The notes under the pieces are model-generated. The model was not told the DNA's origin. It was given only the letters and a program-made list of their open reading frames with translations, and searched no databases. Source: Candidatus Obscuribacterales bacterium (GTDB lineage: Bacteria > Cyanobacteriota > Vampirovibrionia > Obscuribacterales > Obscuribacteraceae). Taken from it: a stretch of 38,312 nucleotides of DNA. The stretch is taken from contig JAKFUT010000336.1 in the NCBI GenBank assembly GCA_021732565.1, positions 1-38,312 on the forward strand, written 5' to 3'. Positions 32,936 through 38,312 of this stretch are shown here, piece after piece. Numbering within the stretch: the stretch's first letter is position 1; each line of letters begins with the position of its first letter. The translations under genes and the position numbers were made by a program.

Positions 32936-34921
32936 TCAATGCTTCGCCAATTTATCGTAGAAGTCCCTGAAACTAGCTTCCGCTAGTGGGTTTTTCTGTC
33001 GGCTCGCAGCAAAACACCGCAAAGCCATTTCGCCCGATTCCTTAGCCAAGGTGTTTTTTTTCTGGCTGGCCTGAATGTAAGAGAGAGAAGCTAGCATTTC
33101 CGCCTTAGGTAGCACATTCGAAGGGATGGCGCCGACAGCCGACAAATAGTGCTGCTCCGCCAAACTTAGATTACCTCTATTGCCATAATATGTTGCCAGC
33201 CCCTGGTGAATCCGGGAGATAGTTTCCAGATCCGTCGGCTGTACCTTCTCCAGAGCCTGCAGGTAGGTGTCTCGTGCAAGATCGTCTTTCTTCACGGCAA
33301 GATAACATGTAGCTAAATGGGCAAGTATTGGAATGTCATATTCATGCAGTTCTGCTGCATGCGTGAGCATCCTTTTGGAGAGCTCGGTGCCTTCTGACCA
33401 TGCCCCCGTCCAAACGTAATCATTGAGTAGGCAAAAAGAATATTTTTCGCCATCGGGGTCCTGCTGATTAGACTTATCGCGCACAGCAATGCCGAAGGCC
33501 AGTGCTCTGGCTGAGAGCTTTAGTTGGCGCTGCTGATCCGGGAGATTCTTGAGAATGGCTTCGCCCTGCTGATATACGCCGAATTTACACAATGATTGAG
33601 ACACCAGCCTTCTGGTCTCAGCTTCCAAATTCTTAGTACCAAGTGATGCGAACAGCTCTTCGTCCCGGCGAAACAATTGGTCAGCTGAATCCCATTGTCC
33701 GGAGTTAACTGCGTGATTGAATTGTTTCAGCGCGGAGTGCAATCTTACGACACTTTGTTGCTGGTACTTCGCGCAGATAACGACGCAGACGAAAAACACA
33801 AGCAGTGCACTGACGGTTACAAGTAAGTTGGACCGAGTTCGGTTCTTTCCGGTTAGAGTGGCTATCTCTGCCCGCGCCGCTGAGTCCGCCTTCAGAGCCT
33901 GAGACTTGTGTGCAAGTTCTTGTAGCTGGTCTGCTACTTCGCCCATAGATTGAAATCTGTCTACAGCATCCTTTTCCAAACACTTCATGATTATTGTCTG
34001 GAAGTCGCACTCAATCTCATCCGGGGAGTCTTTTCCAAAGGGCAACTCCGGAGTATCGTAGACATGCCTGTACATCAGCGTTGCAGCATTACTGTCGGTA
34101 AAGACCGGTCGCCCCGAGAACAATTCATACAAGATGCACCCGAAGGAGTAAACATCAGAGCGACCATCCGCCTTCTCAATGCCCTGACACTGCTCCGGAC
34201 TCATGTATCCGACAGAACCTAAGGGGGAGCCCTCCATCGTAAGGCGTTGATGTTCCAAGCCAAGAGCACCGGGAAGTAGTCGGGCTAATCCGAAGTCTAC
34301 AATTTTTGCTTCCCATTCTCTGGCATCGTTAGTAGTACCACAAAGCATAAGGTTGCTCATTTTTAAGTCTCGATGTACAAATCCGTTCTTATGAGCATAA
34401 GTCAAAGCATTAGCTACTTCTATCATGATCTTCAAGCGGTCATTGAACGAAAAATCCTCCTGGCCTACTACCATCTGCAGAGAGCGGCCCTCAACAAATT
34501 CCATGCAGAAATACGGATGCTGTTCACGCCAAAAACCATACTCATAAAAGCGGCAAATATTTTTGTGGTTGAGGTTGCTCAGGACTTGTGCTTCTCTATG
34601 AAAGCGAGCCATCTGGCGGTCGTCGATGGCTGAGCCGGCATGCAGTACCTTTAACGCGACCATGCGATCTAGCTCCAAATGGTGCGCCCGGAACACTGTA
34701 CCTCCTGCCCCTGCTCCGACGACGGCCTTCAAACTGTACTTGTTGTTTAGGACAGTGCCGCAGTCAGGAACTATCAATTCCGAACCTCTCTCATGCTTTA
34801 GAAGGTTTATATACCCATTGTGCATGACTGGAATTCTTTCGAATTTTGTGTTGTGTAATGTGATCCCACATTTCTCGGACCGGCGTCGGAGGCGATCAAT
34901 ATCGAAAGAAGTTAGGCACAC
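32936..34921 (-). CDS. Membrane Ser/Thr protein kinase with C-terminal TPR domain, 661 residues
   Basis: The kinase is complete: glycine loop VVGAGAGGTV (67-76), VALKVL with Lys91, alpha-C Glu110, hinge CMEFVEG, catalytic HRDLKMSN (Asp185, Asn190), DFG (209-211), GSVGYMSPEQ (APE as SPE, 235-244) and DGRSDVYSFG. All catalytic residues are present, so activity is expected. One transmembrane helix (~365-384) follows, then ~270 residues of TPR-like pairs (for example LAQHYLSAVGAIPSN-type spacing) that would lie outside the inner membrane and sense or bind a partner. The frame starts at a GTG (34921); an in-frame ATG 32 codons later is an alternative. It is divergent from the membrane TPR protein at 35001 with 79 bases between, so the two probably share a control region. 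PknB-like membrane layout, substrate unknown. Confidence 0.92.
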   Translation of the reverse strand: MCLTSFDIDRLRRRSEKCGITLHNTKFERIPVMHNGYINLLKHERGSELIVPDCGTVLNNKYSLKAVVGAGAGGTVFRAHHLELDRMVALKVLHAGSAIDDRQMARFHREAQVLSNLNHKNICRFYEYGFWREQHPYFCMEFVEGRSLQMVVGQEDFSFNDRLKIMIEVANALTYAHKNGFVHRDLKMSNLMLCGTTNDAREWEAKIVDFGLARLLPGALGLEHQRLTMEGSPLGSVGYMSPEQCQGIEKADGRSDVYSFGCILYELFSGRPVFTDSNAATLMYRHVYDTPELPFGKDSPDEIECDFQTIIMKCLEKDAVDRFQSMGEVADQLQELAHKSQALKADSAARAEIATLTGKNRTRSNLLVTVSALLVFFVCVVICAKYQQQSVVRLHSALKQFNHAVNSGQWDSADQLFRRDEELFASLGTKNLEAETRRLVSQSLCKFGVYQQGEAILKNLPDQQRQLKLSARALAFGIAVRDKSNQQDPDGEKYSFCLLNDYVWTGAWSEGTELSKRMLTHAAELHEYDIPILAHLATCYLAVKKDDLARDTYLQALEKVQPTDLETISRIHQGLATYYGNRGNLSLAEQHYLSAVGAIPSNVLPKAEMLASLSYIQASQKKNTLAKESGEMALRCFAASRQKNPLAEASFRDFYDKLAKH

Positions 34922-34970
34922 CGTCGGGTTTCCGAAGTCGATTGTTTAAAAAGCATTAGCAAGACGCAGA

Positions 34971-35000
34971 TGTCAAGCAGGGTCGTGTATATTACATATC
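34971..35000 (+). promoter_or_regulatory. Divergent control region; TATATT box for a leaderless plus-strand gene
   Basis: TATATT (34988-34993) lies seven bases before the ATG at 35001, so transcription would begin at or next to the start codon; no ribosome-binding site is present. There is no good -35 at normal spacing. On the minus strand a TTGACA (34976-34971) could serve the kinase gene, with only a weak -10 (TTTTTA) 18 bases later. Confidence 0.35.
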
Positions 35001-36668
35001 ATGAGAAATCCACTTAGCCATTTTGATCCACGATCGCTCTTCGTAATGTTTGTACATTGCATGTGGAGTCTTCCGGTTAAGCTGCTCCTGCAAGCAACAT
35101 TCATCTTCTTGGCAGCGCCAATTCTTCTGCCGGTGACATTCGACGGCTTCGTTCAAGTTGTCTTTATTACTGCGTGGTTCTGGTGCGCACTGATTTGCAC
35201 GGTTCTTTTGAATTTTCCGATCAACCAATTTTATAAGCGATGCTTCTCATCTCGTTCTATGGAAAGCGAATTACGGGAATTTGAAAGCCAGCAGCAGAAT
35301 TCAAGTAAAGACAAGTTGTACCTGCAAGGATTCTCAAAAGAAACTTGCCGCCACGTATTCACCAATAGTGCAAAGTGTGCACTTTGGCAGGCTCTGCGAA
35401 TTTGGGTCATTCTCGTGATCGCTGCCCGATATATGCCCCAATTCAGAGCCCCTGTTCCATTGCTAGAGGGCATCGAGTTTAGTTTGGCATACGCGCTCTT
35501 CTCTGCTTCATTGGACACGTTCAATACGCTCCTCATGCTCTTCAACTTCTCAAAAAAGAAAGTTGAATTGGAGCAGGGAGAAAAAGACGATCTCGGCAAA
35601 TTCTTTCAATCATTAGGCGAAACATACGACAATACGCTCGCCAAGCATGATTTGGAGATACAGCTGAATCCTTGTTACGAGTCCTTTTGCACACGCGCTA
35701 AAACCTACGTCAGTCTTGGGCAGGCGTTCCCAGCGATTGCCGACGTGAGCAGGGCGATTGAATTGCACAAAACGCCCGCTGAAGCTCTTGAAATTCGAGG
35801 CGACGCCTACAAGCTTCAAAAGTTACCTCTTTTGGCGCGACAAGACTATGAATCAGCCAATGAACTTTTCCTGATCCGAGGTAAGCAAGCTGACTGCCGC
35901 CGAATAGCAGACAAAACGATAGACCTGGGACTTAAGTCTGCCAGGCCTTTTGGACTATCATCCAGCCAGTGGCTACTACATCTTTTCTTTCCGAAAAATA
36001 TCAAAGACTTATCAGCACAGCAGCTCAACGCCGTTGCAGAGGACTTGACACAGGAAGCGACGTCAACGATTTATTTCAGAAAAGCCGAAGCATTTCTGAA
36101 CAGTTGCGAACACACTAACGCATTGGATGCCTGCGACAGAGCGATTGAGTTGAATCCCAACAATGCAGAAGTGTATCGGCTTGTCGGTGATGTGAAACTG
36201 CAAACGGCTGATTACGATGAAGCACTTCGCTCTTATGACAAGGCCATAAGCCTCGACAGCCTCAACAAGGAAGCACATGAATATCGTGCTCGTGTCTTAT
36301 TGCTCCAATGCAAGTTTGATGCTTCCATAGAGGCTTGCACTTTCGCGATGACCTTCAGCAAAAGCCAATATCTCTTCATGATCCGAGGATTCGCATTTGC
36401 AGCACAGCAGCAACACGAGAAAGCCATTGATGACTTTACGGAGTTTATTGAGATGTGGAGTGGATCTATAAAGGTTTGGGATTCGCTCTGGCTGCCTGCC
36501 TTCAAACAGATCGGTGACTCCTTGAGTGATGATTTGCTCAAAGCCTACACCATGCGAGCAGCTAGTTATGAGGCTATAGGTTCAGTTGAACTTGCCTCAA
36601 TGGATACTGAAAAAGTGGCTGAGCTGCAAAAGCGGTCGGTACGCACGAAGCGCTCTTTGTCAGCTTAG
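35001..36668 (+). CDS. Membrane protein with TPR repeats, 555 residues
   Basis: The N-terminal half carries hydrophobic helices at about 27-45, 50-72, 131-145 and 158-182, enough for a four-helix membrane domain. The rest is soluble and TPR-rich. One block is at ~211-290 (FCTRAKTYVSLGQAFPAIADVSRAIEL, ALEIRGDAYKLQKLPLLARQDYESA). A second, more canonical block is at ~365-480 (NALDACDRAIELNPNNAEVYRLVGDVKL and DYDEALRSYDKAISLDSLNKEAHEYRARVLL). TPRs bind proteins, so this looks like a membrane scaffold. It is divergent from the TPR kinase and may be its partner or substrate; that is inference from position. The start is the ATG at 35001, apparently on a leaderless transcript. The short stretch 36669-36889 after it holds only an unsupported open frame. 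Confidence 0.85.
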   Translation: MRNPLSHFDPRSLFVMFVHCMWSLPVKLLLQATFIFLAAPILLPVTFDGFVQVVFITAWFWCALICTVLLNFPINQFYKRCFSSRSMESELREFESQQQNSSKDKLYLQGFSKETCRHVFTNSAKCALWQALRIWVILVIAARYMPQFRAPVPLLEGIEFSLAYALFSASLDTFNTLLMLFNFSKKKVELEQGEKDDLGKFFQSLGETYDNTLAKHDLEIQLNPCYESFCTRAKTYVSLGQAFPAIADVSRAIELHKTPAEALEIRGDAYKLQKLPLLARQDYESANELFLIRGKQADCRRIADKTIDLGLKSARPFGLSSSQWLLHLFFPKNIKDLSAQQLNAVAEDLTQEATSTIYFRKAEAFLNSCEHTNALDACDRAIELNPNNAEVYRLVGDVKLQTADYDEALRSYDKAISLDSLNKEAHEYRARVLLLQCKFDASIEACTFAMTFSKSQYLFMIRGFAFAAQQQHEKAIDDFTEFIEMWSGSIKVWDSLWLPAFKQIGDSLSDDLLKAYTMRAASYEAIGSVELASMDTEKVAELQKRSVRTKRSLSA

Positions 36669-36889
36669 TTCGCAGCGCTCGCTGGTTTCACAACATGGAA
36701 TGCCGATTGAGATCTTGCAAGATTGCCTATCATTTGGAATTGAGTCTGAAGTTATCTTCCAAATTGAGACTGGCGTCGAAAATTCTTCGCAACGGTTCAA
36801 AACAAATGGAAGTTCAGTGAACCACTCTGCAATTGCATGCTTCGTTGTTGAGACGACATCGGAGTTGGCTGCTGGTAAATCAGTCTAAA

Positions 36890-37591
36890 TTATTGCGGAA
36901 GGTCCGGCGATACAAACTTGTAAGTGATACCATTTGTGCGCACGGCTTCGATGTGGCCGGTACGGGAAACCTTTATCATTGTTTTGCTCTTCCCATCGTT
37001 TATGGCGACGAAAGGTTTGTCGGAGGAGGATATTTTTATCTCCTCGCTTGCAGTCTTTCCATTGAGATTTTTGATTCGTATGCCTATATAGTCATCTGCG
37101 CCGTCTGAGTATTTTCCGACAAGAATTTTGTAGCCGTTGGATAAGATGAGCTCGTCCCAGTGTGTCGCCCTCTCCAGTGTCGCGCCTTTTCCCATCTCAT
37201 CCGACAAATCATTTTTTCCATTGGCAATTTCCACCTTCTTTATTGTCTTCTCTGAATCTCCATTCTGTTGCACCATCGGTTGCTCGTACAATTTACCTGC
37301 ATGGATTAGCTCCTTGAGAGCTGCCTCCACGGCTTTCTGAAGCTGTTCACGGCGAGTATCGCTAGATCGGTTTTCTGTATGGTCCTCTTTTGTCCTATCC
37401 GCTTTGCGGGGAGTTACTTCACCGGGATGAGGCGGCTGTGCTACTTCCCTTGGTTTTGGTGCGCCCATTCCGCTCCGCCATGTGTCAATGATCTCATCCA
37501 TCGCAGCACAGTTTTCGCTCGAATGTTTTGCATCTTCAGTTTGATCATAGGTACTATCTAATTCTTCGTACATGATTCCGCCGTCCTCCAC
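36890..37591 (-). CDS. Hypothetical protein, 233 residues, polar N-terminus and beta-rich C-terminus
   Basis: No family is recognised. Residues 1-75 are acidic, then proline-rich and polar (PKPREVAQPPHPGEVTP), probably disordered. A short amphipathic helix follows (REQLQKAVEAALKELI), then a domain of alternating strands (WDELILSNGYKILVGKYSDG, DYIGIRIKNLNGKTASEEIKI, PFVAINDGKSKTMIKVS, ending in VRTNGITYKFVSP) that looks like a small beta-sandwich. It has no signal peptide. The frame opens at a GTG (37591); an ATG six codons later (37573) preceded by GGAGG at 12 bases is a possible true start. The proline-rich gene upstream on the same strand suggests an operon, but the gap of about 225 bases contains a large palindrome that could separate them. 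Confidence 0.65.
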   Translation of the reverse strand: MEDGGIMYEELDSTYDQTEDAKHSSENCAAMDEIIDTWRSGMGAPKPREVAQPPHPGEVTPRKADRTKEDHTENRSSDTRREQLQKAVEAALKELIHAGKLYEQPMVQQNGDSEKTIKKVEIANGKNDLSDEMGKGATLERATHWDELILSNGYKILVGKYSDGADDYIGIRIKNLNGKTASEEIKISSSDKPFVAINDGKSKTMIKVSRTGHIEAVRTNGITYKFVSPDLPQ

Positions 37592-37626
37592 ACTTTCATT
37601 ACTGATAATTCGAACTTCGTGAGGTG

Positions 37627-37685
37627 GCGCGAACGAATGATTTCAAAAGCACCAAATTTGGTGCTAGCATTTTGTTCGTTCGCGC
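37627..37685. repeat. 59-base near-perfect palindrome (nested inverted repeats)
   Basis: The outer arms GCGCGAACGAA (37627-37637) and TTCGTTCGCGC (37675-37685) are perfect inverted repeats of 11 bases. The centre AGCACCAAATTTGGTGCT (37648-37665) is a perfect 18-base palindrome, and CAAA/TTTG extend it. No T-run follows on either strand, so it is not a standard terminator. It could be a protein-binding site, a mobile-element end or site, or a stable RNA hairpin in the transcript of the flanking minus-strand genes. Confidence 0.85.
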
Positions 37686-37816
37686 AAAGCCAAGCGTCGC
37701 ACATCCTCAGTGTCAAGTTCTGAGCATGGCATTTTCCTCTTTTGAAACGTCAGGTTGTCGGCACGAACTGTTACCGCGACAAGTAACATTGCCGGCTAAT
37801 TCTCTGTCCCGCCGCT

Positions 37817-38312
37817 CTATCGACCTCGCCTTAATTGTTTAAGTAATTCCTTGAGCTGTCGATCTCGCGCACGTGCTGGTTCTATCTCTCCCCCTGGCGG
37901 AAACTTAGATTCGGATGCAGTTTTGTTGTCGTCGGATGGGGGCACCGACAGAAATTCAAGTCTTCGTATCGGACTAGCATGGTTCTGGCTCTCGACTGGC
38001 GGTGGATGCGGCGGCAATTCGCGTTTCGGTGCCAGCGTCGGATGGCTCACGTTCTCGACCGAGGGTGGCATCGGCGGCAATTCGCGTTTCGGTGCCGGCG
38101 TAACATGGCTCTCGTTCTCGACCGAGGGTGGCATCGGGGGGAATTCGCGTTTCGGTGCCGGCGTAACATGGCTCTCGTTCTCGACTGGCGGTGGCATCGG
38201 GGGGAATTCGCGTTTCGGTGCCGGCGTAACATGTCTCTCGTCCCACCGTTTCAATTCCGGTGCTATCTGGCTCGGTGCAATGTTGAGAGACAGATTGAGG
38301 TTTGGCTCAGGC
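37817..38312 (-). CDS. Proline-rich tandem-repeat protein, N-terminus beyond window
   Basis: The frame is open to the right edge of the window; a TTG at 38254 only looks like a start. The visible 165 residues are made of five 21-residue units with the core H-V-T-P-A-P-K-R-E-F-P-P-M-P-P-x-V-E-N (38239-37925), ordered from exact to degenerate, and a basic C-terminus (RDRQLKELLKQLRRGR). Such proline- and charge-rich repeats are usually extended and disordered and often serve as linkers or ligands for SH3-like or profilin-like folds. No catalytic domain is visible in this part. It is the first visible gene of the minus-strand group that includes 36890-37591. Confidence 0.75.
   Translation of the reverse strand, partial: PEPNLNLSLNIAPSQIAPELKRWDERHVTPAPKREFPPMPPPVENESHVTPAPKREFPPMPPSVENESHVTPAPKRELPPMPPSVENVSHPTLAPKRELPPHPPPVESQNHASPIRRLEFLSVPPSDDNKTASESKFPPGGEIEPARARDRQLKELLKQLRRGR
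37925..38239 (-). repeat. Five tandem 63-base repeats in the proline-rich gene
   Basis: Units lie at 38239-38177, 38176-38114, 38113-38051, 38050-37988 and 37987-37925. The first three encode almost the same 21 residues, the fourth has several changes (HPTLAPKRELPPHPP) and the fifth is strongly degenerate. The near-identity of the first units at the DNA level suggests recent expansion by slippage or unequal recombination. Confidence 0.9.

Noticed and set aside
36700..36888. 62-codon plus-strand frame after the membrane TPR gene
   Set aside because: The translation looks protein-like, but there is no ribosome-binding site and no known family.

Overview
The window reads as a chromosomal accessory region from a bacterium of medium GC content that is rich in eukaryote-like protein modules. 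It holds two Hanks-type Ser/Thr kinases, several TPR and HEAT-like proteins, an ankyrin protein, and two giant multidomain proteins of 2241 and 4383 residues. A TadE/TadG-like pseudopilin-type protein and a di-haem c-type lipoprotein sit in one operon, which points to a Gram-negative type envelope. My best guess is a large-genome, non-photosynthetic relative of Cyanobacteria (Obscuribacterales / Vampirovibrionia style). This rests on domain content alone; no rRNA or other taxonomic marker is present.

Layout. Positions 1-912 (+) carry the 3' part of an atypical kinase gene that begins before the window. A 768-residue helical protein (1168-3474, -), a short gene remnant and an ankyrin protein (3945-4655, -) follow. 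galE (5075-6085, +) is the only clear housekeeping enzyme. From 6300 to 11916 (+) runs a surface-related operon: a near-consensus promoter, a structured and possibly translated leader, a TadE/G-like protein, a small secreted protein, an exported TPR protein and a di-haem (DUF1111/DHOR-like) lipoprotein.

Positions 12145-32038 are almost entirely two convergent giant genes separated by 16 bases. The rightward one encodes a 2241-residue HEAT/TPR-like helical protein. The leftward one encodes a 4383-residue protein with YD-like and G-x-L-x-D-x-x-G-K repeats, a glycine-rich hydrophobic core, a zinc-protease type HEAVH motif and a C-terminal tyrosine/dual-specificity phosphatase signature. Homologous leader sequences in inverted orientation flank this pair. 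One copy (11962-12181) lies before the 2241-residue gene. The other (32631-32880) lies before a gene for a 75-residue protein.

The right flank holds a full-length membrane Ser/Thr kinase with a TPR sensor domain (32936-34921, -), a divergent membrane TPR protein (35001-36668, +), an unknown protein (36890-37591, -), a 59-base near-perfect palindrome, and the C-terminal part of a proline-rich protein made of 21-residue tandem repeats, cut by the right edge.

How the parts may work together. The kinases, the phosphatase signature on the giant protein and the many TPR/HEAT/ankyrin scaffolds suggest protein-phosphorylation signalling or interaction with other cells. The shared leader suggests co-regulation of a giant protein and a small partner. 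These links are inference; the sequence shows only adjacency, motifs and repeats.
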